From NCBI GenBank assembly GCA_963555705.1, contig OY743184.1:32374614-32438613 (forward strand): a stretch of DNA of 64,000 nucleotides. The letters are read 5' to 3'. Source of the stretch: Ligustrum vulgare (lineage: Eukaryota; Streptophyta; Magnoliopsida; Lamiales; Oleaceae). Position 1 is the stretch's first letter, and the number at the start of each line of letters is the position of its first letter. A program made the position numbers and the translations under genes. Below the pieces are notes generated by a model, which ran no database searches, was not told the origin of the DNA, and was given only the letters and a program-made list of their open reading frames with translations. Positions 23,322 to 33,683 of the stretch are shown here, piece after piece.

Positions 23322-23460
23322 ATCCTTAAGTGACTTACAATAAGGAGCACTTATCCTTAAGTGACTTACAATAAGAAGCATATATCCTTAAGCGACTTAC
23401 AATAAGAAGCATTTATCCTTGGGTGACTTACAACAAAGAGCATATATATCCTTAACAACA
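23322..23460. repeat. 31-bp minisatellite inside the inverted LTR
   Basis: Four units beginning ATCCTTAAGTGACTTACAAT start at 23322, 23353, 23384 and 23415, with a partial fifth. The family-X LTR at 61055-62877 has only about two related units near 62485-62525. Confidence 0.85.
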
Positions 23461-23470
23461 ATCCAGTTTT

Positions 23471-24274
23471 TGTTGGGAAATTGGACCACAAACGGAATTG
23501 CCAATACAAGTAGCAAACGCCAAAAATTTCCCCCAAACGTCGTGTGATTAAAATAAGAAATCAACAACTCAATCCAAGCCAAGCCAAACCACAAACAATA
23601 GAATATCGAAATTATAAATACCAAAGCGATAACACCAATAATTATTTAACGTCGTAAAACCCTCCAATGAGAAGGGAAAATCGACGGGGCAAACCTACAA
23701 TTTCACTATTACCAAATAATAGGAATACAATATTTCTTTCCTAGATTTTTGCCCTAAATCTAGAAGTAACCAATACACACCTTCAAAAATTAATCTTGGC
23801 ACCCAAAATATACATCATCTAATACAATAGATGGAACCCAAACAACAGCAACAATAATGGAGATTAAATAGCACCTAAACCATTCTAAGATAATACTTAG
23901 AAAAACCCAATATTGGAGAAAAAGAACACATCAATAACAACACTTTTTTTCTCCAAAATATAACAAGAAAATAACACCTTTTATTCTCCAAATGTTGTAT
24001 GCATGTGTGTTGAAATTTCAGATCAAAAGCTCCATACCAGTGCACTGTCCGGAAAAAATATTTAGCCTTTGACTGCGTAAAAATGAATACACTGCCTCTG
24101 CGTCCAAAAAAAAATGTGTGTCCCCAGCAAAAATGACTTTTTCAATTAACTAGGTTAGGCTTTACCTTTTTAGAAATTGCACTAAAGTCCTCCACCTTTC
24201 AATTCACATTTAAAATGGGTTGGATCAATTTATTAATTAATAAAGGTTTGGGCTAAAACTATTTAAGCCCAATA
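23471..24274. repeat. Second solo LTR nested in family-X LTR
   Basis: 804 bp starting TGTTGGGAAATTGG and ending AAGCCCAATA, flanked by GTTTT on both sides (23466-23470 and 24275-24279). The sequence is absent from the related LTR at 61055-62877, where the target is continuous. The TGTTGGGAAATTG start is common in Ty1/copia LTRs. Confidence 0.78.
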
Positions 24275-24970
24275 GTTTTCACAAGGATCTCAAAACCACA
24301 ATATAATGAATTGATTTACAATTGAAATAACTCTCTTGACAACTGATATACTCAAATTAAGTCTCAAGAGAGTTAGGCTAACACTCCAATAGATAGCAAT
24401 GAATTAAGCTCGAGTGTTTGAAGAAAAACTTTAAAGCAAATGATAATGTAAAGTTCAATGCAATCAAAATTTTTTTTTCAAAGAATATAATCTCTTGTTT
24501 AATGATTGAATCAAATTAAGTACTAAGAGATGCCACACTTGAATAATCAACAACAAATTAAGCTCAAAGTGTTTAGACAATGGAACTTTGATGAATCAAA
24601 TGATAAAAAAAAATAGCACAAATAATCAATGTTTCTCAATTGGAAATTATCTCTTTAAAAGATTAAAAACAAGTTTAGAACAAAGAGAGACTTATACCTC
24701 AATTCCAATATATGATGTGAAGATGTTGAAGAAGTTTATATTATGTAAAACCAAGAATCTTCACAAAAACTTTCTTTCAAATACTTAGTTGAATTTTGAT
24801 AAAACAAAGTTCGGATCAATCAAAATTTTCTAATAAAGATAGATAAATATAAATCAAGTAAGAACAATGAATTTTTCACAAGAAAACTTTTCTAAAATCT
24901 CCTCTTAGTTGTTGAAATTGAATGCCAATGAGATGACTATTTATGGATCAAGATATTGAAGTTCAAGCAC

Positions 24971-25072
24971 TTTCGGTTGACCATTTCTGGAGTTTCGGTC
25001 GACCGAACTATAAAAGTAGCCGTTATGAAATTTCAACCGTTGGAGTTTCGGTTGATCAATTTCGGTTGACCG
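24971..25072. promoter_or_regulatory. CpG palindrome cluster in inverted LTR
   Basis: Four sites related to TTTCGGTCGACCGAA: GGTTGACC at 24975, GGTCGACC at 24997 (22 bp on), GGTTGATC at 25050 and GGTTGACC at 25064, plus CAACCGTTG at 25035. On the minus strand a CCATAAATAG TATA-like box lies just downstream (about 24938-24950). Confidence 0.7.
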
Positions 25073-25674
25073 AAAGTTGAATTTTGAAAAACATGAAAAT
25101 GCACAATTTTTAGGTTTCTAACTTATTTTTCAAAGTGGTTTAACATAGTATAATAATGATTTAAGATCAAATAACTTTTGAAAATCAATATTGACTTTGA
25201 TAAAAATATTTTATGTAAGTGACAAATTTTCAAATAAGTTTCTTGATGCATAAAAATCATTTTTGAGCTCGTTGGATTTCATCGCTAAAGATTGAGAGTA
25301 TTATACCTTTACATATGTTAAATCAACTCTTGAACTTGAACTCTAATCTTGAATTCTTGATCTTCATGTTATGCTTTCCGACTTGAATCTTGATCTTCAA
25401 TATCTACGATTCTTTCTTGATCTTCTTTGTATATCATGTGCTTGATCACATAGTTTTGATTTATATCTTTGAGAGACGATTTGAACATTGAATGCTTTGA
25501 ATATTTATCATTACATGAAATACTTGAAGCACACTTGTTAACAACACAATATATTCTTGTTTGTTATGATCAAAACAATAAGGTTAACCTAACCACAGGT
25601 CAACATTACCAATAGATCCTGAAATAGAAAGAACATTTAGACAATGTAGAAGAGAACAAAGTGAAAATAGGGAT

Positions 25675-27887
25675 ATGGATAACAATCAAAATCAAAACCC
25701 AATTGCCACTTACTCCTCATGAGCAACAAGTACAAAATCAACCAGGAGTAATTCTCAATGATGTTTAAGCTTTGATTGGGGATTATGCGAATCCCGTGCC
25801 TGTGCCATTACAACAAATAATTGTTTATCCAACATTTGGGTAGGTAAATTACCACCTTAGACCTAATGTCATAAAATTATTTCAAAATCTTTAAGATATC
25901 AAGTTCTTTGGAAAGGCGACTGAAAATCCGCATAAGTACATTCAAGCATTTTTAACTCTATGCGATGTAATCAGCTACTAAGAGATGTCAGCATACATTT
26001 TTTGAATGCGTTTGTTTCCCCACAATTTAAAAAATTATGCATGTGAATGGTTACGCTCTTAGCTCCTGGAAGCATTGTATCTTAGAGTTACATGGTGCAA
26101 AAATTCACCATGAAATTTTTCCCTCCTTCTCGAGTTCTCCAAATCAAAAATGAAGTTCTCACTTTCAAACAACAAGATCTCGAGAGTTACCCTGAAGTAT
26201 GGACGAGATTTAAGGACTATTTTTGAAAGTGTCCTGATTTGGACATTCCAAAAAATGCCTAAGTACATATTTTTTATTCAGGATTGCATCAAGAATACAA
26301 CAATATGATTGATGCTTCGGCTTCGTCGGGGGATCAGTAATGAGATTAGATATTGACCGAGCACATGAACTATATAAGCGAATTGCGAAAAACCAGACTA
26401 TGTGGCCAATTGAAAGAGAAATTCCAAGAAAGGCATCTGGTGTCGATAACGTCGATGCGGTTACACAATTGGTAGCTCAAATGAAAGTTATATAAAAAAA
26501 TGGACAATTTAACTCGACCTGTGTACAGGGTACAACAACCAATACCAGTTTGCGACGGATGCAGGGCAGATCATGTTACAGCTAGCTATCCTTTAGCCTC
26601 AACACATGAAATGCAATGTGAGGAGGTCAAATATGCCTAAAATTTTCAGAAGTATCAAAATGACCCCTATTCCAATACCTATAATCCAGGGTGGAGGAAT
26701 CATCCTAATTTCTCTTGGTCCAACAATCAAGGTCAGGGCCATGAAAGGAAACTTTCAAACAAAACCACCAGGTTTGCAACCTTAACAACCACAACAACAA
26801 CTACAACCAAGGAAGCCATCGCTAGAAGATATGTTTGCTCAATATATGGAAAAAAACAGAAACTAACTTTCAAAACCAACGGCAGCCATAAAAAACTGGA
26901 AATCATGGCAGCTGCATTAGCCAATAGAACACCGGGTACCTTGCCGAGCAACACAGTTAATGGCTATTGAAGCTATAAATTATACACTTATTGAGACACC
27001 ATTAATTACAACTGCACCACTTGTTAAAGCATATGTGTTGCCTATTCCGTTCCCCCAAAGACTTCAAAGCTAGCCAAAAGATGAACAACTTAATGCTATA
27101 ACTACAAGGAGTGGATTTCAGTTGCCAGAGATCAATGTGAAGAAGAAAGAAGCTGATGGAGATCAGATAACTACCATGGGCAAGGAACAATTGGTTTAGT
27201 CTAAAAAATCAACAAAAACAAATAAAGAACAATCAGACATTCTACAAGGTAAGGCACCCGTTCCTGTTAATCAACACACACTTCTAATTCCATTTCCTCA
27301 AAGGTTACAAAATGCTAAGTTGGAAAAATAATTCAATAAATTCTTGGATGCCCTTAGACAACTGCACATCAACATCCAATTCATTGACGCAATTATGCAA
27401 ATTCCAAACTATGTGTAGTTTTCTGAAAGAGATGTTAACAAAAAAGAGGAAGTTGCAACAAGATGGATAAGTGGCATTGACAGAAAAATGCAGTGCAATC
27501 CTACAGCATAAACTCCCTCCTAAACTAAAAGATTCGGAGAGTTTCACTCTACCTTGCTCTATAGGAAATTCGCACAATTTAAATGCTTTAATTGATTCTA
27601 GAGCAAGTATTAACTTAATGCCACTCTCTATTTATAGGAAATTAGGATTGGGGGATATGAAATCAACTTCAATAATCTTACAGCTGGATTATAGGACACT
27701 CAAGCACCCTTATAGAGTGGTTGAATATTTGCTCATCAAAGTTGGAGATCTCATCTTTCTAGCTTATTTCATCATTCTAGATTTAGAGGAAGATCAGAAC
27801 ATCCCGGTGATCTTCAGAAGACCATTCCTAACATCTGGACGAGCTTTAATGGATTTTGAAAAGAGTGAAATAATCCTAAGAGTATAG
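25675..27887 (+). pseudogene. Athila-like gag and protease, copy A (decayed)
   Basis: Starts at an ATG at 25675 (MDNNQN) homologous to copy B's start at 31675. Multiple stops break it. Recognisable blocks include ASGVDNVDAVTQLVAQMK, a zinc-knuckle remnant CDGCRADHVTAS in which the last Cys is Tyr, and a protease region (27477-27887) with LIDSRASINLMPLSIYRKLG. The protease D-S-G is D-S-R here. Pol downstream is missing. Confidence 0.85.
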
Positions 27888-28906
27888 GAAAAACAACAAA
27901 GCTTCAGCTTGAATCATGCACTCAAACAACATTCATATCTCGAGGAATGCAAAGGATTGACCTCAAAGAAGAGGAAGACTAGAAATGTAACAAGACTAGG
28001 AAAAGAGATAATGGACATGGTGGACTGGTTGGAAGAAATAAAAATGGAAATTTGTTAATCTGGAGGCTGGAGGATTAACAAGATAATGTCTGCATGTGCA
28101 AAATGTGCAGGGCTGAAAACTCTCTTTTCAAGCCACCATGAATAGTCAAAACATCAAAGTCAAGCTAATGACTATAAACAAGCGCTTGGTGGGAGTCAAC
28201 CCAATTTTTTTCCCTTTTATTTATTCAGCTTAATATGCATTGGTTTATTTTATTTATTTATTTATTAATTTTTGCATCATCATCTAATACATGCCTAATG
28301 CCTAAAATTCTTTTTTTCCTTGGTAGGACTGATTGTTTAACATGAAGATGCTAAATGAACGTTGGGAATGCATTTCTCCACCTCCATCACATTCAGATTG
28401 ATTAGAGAAGTCCTTCAGCCTTTCCCCTGGTTATACTTTTTATCTGCTTGATTTGATACATTGAGGACATGTATATTTTAGGTTTGGGGGATGGGTAGTC
28501 CATTTTATCATTTTTATTCAGCATGCATTAAAAAAAAATTGTGTCTTTTGCATGTTTGTGTGTTATTTAAATAGCATTGTCAGCTCATGATGTTATTTGT
28601 TTGAAATTGCATGATTCATGAACTATGAACATATTTTTTATGCTTATATTAATTTGATTCATGCTAGATATTTATTGAGCACATGGTAGACTTGATTATT
28701 GCGCAAATAGGTGGCACATGAATAGAAAAATAGGTTTTTAGTATGGAACTTAGAATACATATTCAAACAAAAATACTACTCAATCACTTAACCGATTAGA
28801 TAGTTAAGTTTGGGGGAGTAGAACAAGTAGTAGTTATTATTTGGGGATGTTATTGCATAATGTAGGAACACGCATGCATACTTTGCCTCTCTTTATAGCC
28901 TTTTTT

Positions 28907-29025
28907 ACTTGAGTGAGTAAGCCTGTAAGCGTATTTTAATACTTGGTGCCCTATGGTCATCTGAATTGGGAGTTATCAATCTAAAGCTCATTACATGGGT
29001 AATCTATAAAGCTTAAGAGAGAAAG
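28907..29025 (+). other. Structured-RNA-like block A1
   Basis: Contains the stem GTAT-TTTA-ATAC (28931-28942), then a GGTGCCC...GGGAG element. TAAGC (28918-28922) can pair with GCTTA (29011-29015) as a closing stem. Confidence 0.5.
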
Positions 29026-29146
29026 ATAATTCATTTAGATTTATTTTATTCAAAAAAAAAAAAAAAAACAAAGAAACAGAAACAGAAAAAAAAGGAAATG
29101 TTGATAGGATATTGCATATATTTGACATCTTTCTTCGGAGTCTAGT

Positions 29147-29267
29147 TGACTCGAGTCATTAAGTCCATAGGGGTATTTCTATACCTGGTGCCCTAAAGCC
29201 ATCTGACTTGGGAGCCACGGGCCTAAAGCTTGTTGCAGGGGTCTTCTAAAGACTTAATGGAGAAAGG
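29147..29267 (+). other. Structured-RNA-like block A2
   Basis: Palindrome TGACTCGAGTCA (29147-29158). Closing stem CATTAAGTC (29157-29165) with GACTTAATG (29251-29259), nine pairs. Inner hairpin GGTAT-TTCT-ATACC (29172-29185). A second, imperfect hairpin starts at GGTGCCC (29187). Confidence 0.6.
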
Positions 29268-29818
29268 TACGACATAATTTAGATTTTAGTTTATAGGTTG
29301 CATAAGGGAATTAAGATGGCTAGTGGGTTTGAATTACCTAGTGGATACTTGAAGTTGGGGCACTCAAAATAAAGGAGAATCCTCACAAACCTAGATAGTG
29401 GCTATTATTGATTAAACTTACCCAAACTTGAGCAGGAGAGGAATAGTGATATAGAAAACTATCTTAGAAATATACCCCAGGTTAGAGAGAAAATAACAAG
29501 TTTTGGGGACGTGCATCCCACGAGAGGGAAAGCGAAAAAAATTGACCACTTAGGGTCAGGAGATCACCTATGAAGCGCATTGGAATGATTGAGTTGACTA
29601 AACACACATACATTAAGCATGGATTGAATTAAGATATACATAACAATCTTTGTAGACTGATCAGGAATTATTAGTTGTTTTAACTACTGAAACACATACG
29701 GCAGGTTATAAAACATGTGTCAGTATTAAAAGTTTTCATTAATTTTGTGTGTTATGTTTACTTAATTGTATTTGCTTTATCTTATTCGAGGGCGAACGAG
29801 AGTTTAAGTTTGGGGGTT

Positions 29819-31480
29819 TAATAAGTACGCTTTTCTACTTATCTTGGTTTTAAATTTAGACAATTGTAAGTGTTTTAGGATATGATGTTACTAAATCATG
29901 TGTTGATTTTGTTTGTTTTAGGAAAAAACTCAATTTTGGATGGGTTTGGAGGCTAAACGGAGAAAATGGACTAAAATCGTAAAAAAGGATTTAATTGAAA
30001 ACAATTCATAGATGAGACAGACGACAACATAAAGAACAAAGATGCCAATGATTTAATTGCATAATTGAAGAGACTTAAGGATCAAGTTGAATTATTTGAG
30101 AAAATTGAGGCCTTAAATGAAGACCCTACACTACTTGAAATTGGGCCTTTAAACCCAATTGAAAATTGGACGAAAAAGGGCACTACTAGGAACTAAAGAT
30201 GTCCACTGAATCATGGGAGAAGATATATATATACATGGAAAGGCAGACAATTAGGGAGGAGTGAATTGAGTACACTGCTGTTGTATTAAAAAAAGGGTGG
30301 ATTGGAGAGCATACATATAGAAGGAAGCAAGTGGACAGTGGGGGATTAATTGACGAAGTAGCCGATTGGGAATACACAAGTGCATGGGTCGGCAAATTTG
30401 GTCTTGGGGATAGAGTTGTGATTTTTATCATTCATCTATAATATATTAAAAAGGGCAGGTTGGTGGAATTAGGTGTGGATGGTTCAGATAAACCAAAAGG
30501 AGAAGTGGAGAGCAAGTTGTTTATATAAAAGGGAGAGTCGGTTGATTGTGAAAAGGAGAAGACAGAAGGCAAAATCTTCTTTTGAAACAAGGAGGAGGTC
30601 GGTTGCTTGAACTGAAGAGAGGGGCACGATTGGAGGAAATAAAAACGACAAAAGACTCAACTGAAATAAAATTAGGAGAAAGACAGTCGGCTAACTTGGT
30701 TCAAACGTAGCAGAATTCCAATTTCTTTTGTGCATTCAATCGGGTGATGTTTATCAATTCTTTAATTGATTATTCATCAGTTATGCGTGTAGGCTAAATC
30801 CCTTTATGTATTGGATGAAGATAAAACTTGTTATTTATTTATTTCAATTCAAGAACTAGTAGCTTAGGAAATCCTTGCATTCTTGATTAATGTTGCATGC
30901 TTAATTATATTATTTGATTGATTGGCCACCAATTAAATATATTGTTGCTTATTGTAGTCTTGGAAAAGTTACAATAGGTTAGAACATTGCATGATTAACA
31001 CATGAACACTAGATGTTAGGAATAACACTATGACATGTACCATCTAAAGGATAATTGTGTGATTTAATGCATTCTAAACATTCGTATTCGGACTAGGAAT
31101 AGATTCTTTTCATGTTTTGGATAGATTTAATTTGTCTCGGAAAAGAAATTTAATTGCATTTGAATTATCGATTTTCAAGTAATGCTTGAATGATTTAATT
31201 GCAAATTGTTGAATCAAGATAGACGATAACAAGTGGATTTGAACTTCAGTACATGCTCCCCATTCATATTCACTCATCAACATTTTTATTTATTATTTAT
31301 TAATTGTAGTCTTTAAAATAGATCAACAAACCATCTTTTTATTTATTATTTCACTTAATTGAATCGAAAGTACACTGATAATTAAAACTAAAACTTATTC
31401 CTCGTGGGAATGATAACTCTCAACTCATCACATTTATTAATTGTCAACGATCCCGTACACTTGCGGGATTTACTCGAACA
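29819..31480 (+). repeat. Athila LTR1 (shared by copies A and B)
   Basis: 1662 bp from TAATAAGTACG (TG of the family mutated to TA) to ACTCGAACA. Preceded by TTTGGGGG PPT and followed by AGTTTTTGGCCCCGTTG, a partly deleted PBS. Aligns along its length with LTR2. A GATATATATATAC at about 30218 is a TATA candidate. Confidence 0.9.
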
Positions 31481-31674
31481 AGTTTTTGGCCCCGTTGATT
31501 GTTTGATTTTTATTATTTATTTTCTTTTAATTGTTCGTATCCCTTGTTTTCTCTTCGTATTGGTAATTGATAGCATATGCTAGGTTTTTACGAGCCTGGA
31601 CTATTACCAATAGATCCTGAAATAGAAAGAACCTTTAGACAACGTAGAAGGAAACAAAGAAAAAAAATAGGAAT

Positions 31675-33429
31675 ATGGATAATAATCAAAATTCTAATCA
31701 AAACCAATTGCCACTTGCTCCTCATAAGCATGAAGTGAAAATTCAACTAAGAGCATTTCTCAATAATGCTCAAACTCTGGTTGGGGACTATGTGAATCCC
31801 GTGCTTGTGCCATTACAATCAAAAATTGTTTATCCACCATTCGGGCAGGCAAACTACTACCTTAGACCTGATGTCATAAACTTATTTCAAAATCATCAAG
31901 ACAACAAGTTCTTTGAAAAATCGACTGAAAATTTGCATGAGCACGTTCAAGCATTTTTAATGCTATGCGAAGTAATCAGTCATGAAGGAATGTCAGCCGA
32001 CGCTTTTCGAATGCGTTTGATTCCCCCACACTTTAAAAGATAATGCAAAGGAATGGCTGCGCTTAGCTCCCGAAAGCGTTGTATCTTGGAATGACATTGT
32101 GCAAAAATTAACCATGAAATTTTTCCCTTGTTCTCGAGTTCTCCAAATCAGAAACGAACTTCACACTTTCAAATAACGAGATCTCGAGAGTTTCCCTAAA
32201 GCATGGGCAAGATTTAAGGACTATTTTCGAAAATGTCCAAATCTGGATATTCCTAAAAATAACCAGGTCTACATTTTTTATTCAGGATTGCATCCTAAAT
32301 ATCTAAATATTATTGATGCTTCGGTGGGGGGATCAGTGATGAGATTAGATATTGACTGAGCACATGAACTATAGGAGAGAATTGCAAAAAACCAGGAGAT
32401 GTGGCCTACTGAAAGGGGAATTCTTAGAAAGGAATCTGGTGTCCACAACATCGATGCATTTACTCAATTGGTAGCTCAAATGGAAGTTCTATCAAAAAGG
32501 CTGGACAATTTAACTCGACTTGTGCACATGGTGCAACAACCAGTCCCAGTTTGTAAAGGATGTAGGGCAGATCATATTACATCAAGCTGTCCTTTAGCCT
32601 CAAGACATGGAATGCAATATGAGGAGGTCAACTATGCCCAAGATTTTAAGAAGTTTCAAAATGACCCCTATTCCAATACCTATAATCCAAGGTGGAGGAA
32701 TTATCCTAATTTCTCTTGGTCCAACAATCATGGTTAGGGCCATGAAGGAAACTTCCAAGCAAAACCGCTAGGTTTGCAACCTTAACACAACCACAACCAC
32801 AACAACAACAGCCAAGGAAGCCATCGCTAGAAGATATGTTTACGCAATATATAGCAAAAACAAAAACTAACAGGCAGCCTTAAAAAAATTTGAAACCCAG
32901 ATGGAGCATATGGTAGCTGCATTAGCCAATAGAACGCAAGATACCTTATCGAGCAACGCAGAAAAGAACTCACGTGAACAAGTAATGGCAGTTGAAGCTA
33001 TAAATTATATAGTTATTGAGACACCATCAATTATAGCTGTACCACTTGTTAAAGCATATGTACCACCTATTTCGTTCCCCCAGAGACTTCAAAGGCAGCC
33101 AAAAGATGAACCACTTAATGACATAACTACAATGAGTGGATTTCAGTAGCTAGAGATCAATGTGAAGAAGAAAGGAACTGGTGGAGCTCAGATAACTACC
33201 ATGGGCAAGGAACAATTGGTTAAGTTTGAAAAATAAATGAAAGCAAATAAAGAAGAACAATCACACATTCTAAAAGGTAAGGCACCATTTCCTATTAATC
33301 AACACACACTTCCATTTCCATTTCCTCAAAGGTTGTAGAATACTAAGTTGGAAAAATAATTCAATAAATTCTTGGATTCCCTTAGACAGCACATCAACAT
33401 CCCATTCATTGACGTAATAATGCAAACGC
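31675..33429 (+). pseudogene. Athila-like gag, copy B (decayed)
   Basis: Start ATG at 31675 (MDNNQNSNQNQLPLAPHK). The frame stops after HFKR near 32040 and resumes in other frames: 32399-32737 with IDAFTQLVAQMEVLSKRL and an intact-looking zinc knuckle CKGCRADHITSSC, then 32901-33149 with LVKAYVPPISFPQRLQRQ. Gag forms the particle shell; this copy cannot make it. Confidence 0.87.
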
Positions 33430-33683
33430 CAAACTGATGTGATCCAAGGTAAGAGATCAAAGGAGAAACCAAGATATGGACGATGTCACGAAAATCTACA
33501 TGGGAAAACAAGCAAATTTCATGTTGAGCACGAGTCAAGAATTGAACCGAATCAAGTTGTTTCAAAGGGGCGAAAATTGATGCAGCTAGAGCCGCCACGT
33601 GATCATGCAGGCTACAGGATGCACGATTGCGCGATGACATAAAAAACAAGGTAGAAGCTACATCGCTAAACCACGCGATTGTG

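Larger units (their letters stand above)
21896..25605 (-). repeat. Solo LTR of family X, inverted, with nested insertions
   Basis: On the minus strand it starts TGTTGACCTGTGG and ends GGGCTAACA, matching the solo LTR at 61055-62877 in inverted orientation. After removing the Helitron (21992-23043) and the inner solo LTR (23471-24279) about 1.85 kb remain, close to the 1823 bp of the other copy. It interrupts copy A between leader and gag. Comparison with copies B and C shows that TA of the target is missing and there is no clean target duplication. Confidence 0.88.
27888..29818 (+). other. Non-coding tail of Athila copy A
   Basis: No gene. Holds two 'GAGGAC-N-TTTGGGGG' modules (28463-28490 and 29786-29816), two copies of a structured block (28907-29025 and 29147-29267), and an A-rich stretch at 29051-29067. 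The right module abuts LTR1 and serves as PPT. Confidence 0.75.
21429..31480 (+). mobile_element. Athila/TAT-like gypsy copy A
   Basis: First of three internal regions in a chain. It has a 5-prime LTR fragment (21429-21716), a decayed PBS, a leader, gag and protease (25675-27887), a long non-coding tail and LTR1 (29819-31480) shared with copy B. RT, RNase H and integrase are missing by deletion. An inverted solo LTR (21896-25605) splits the leader from gag. Confidence 0.85.

Noticed and set aside
28246..28275. (TTTA)n tract as a functional element
   Set aside because: Simple repeat of the kind common in AT-rich plant DNA; it is present in both copy A and copy B tails with different length.
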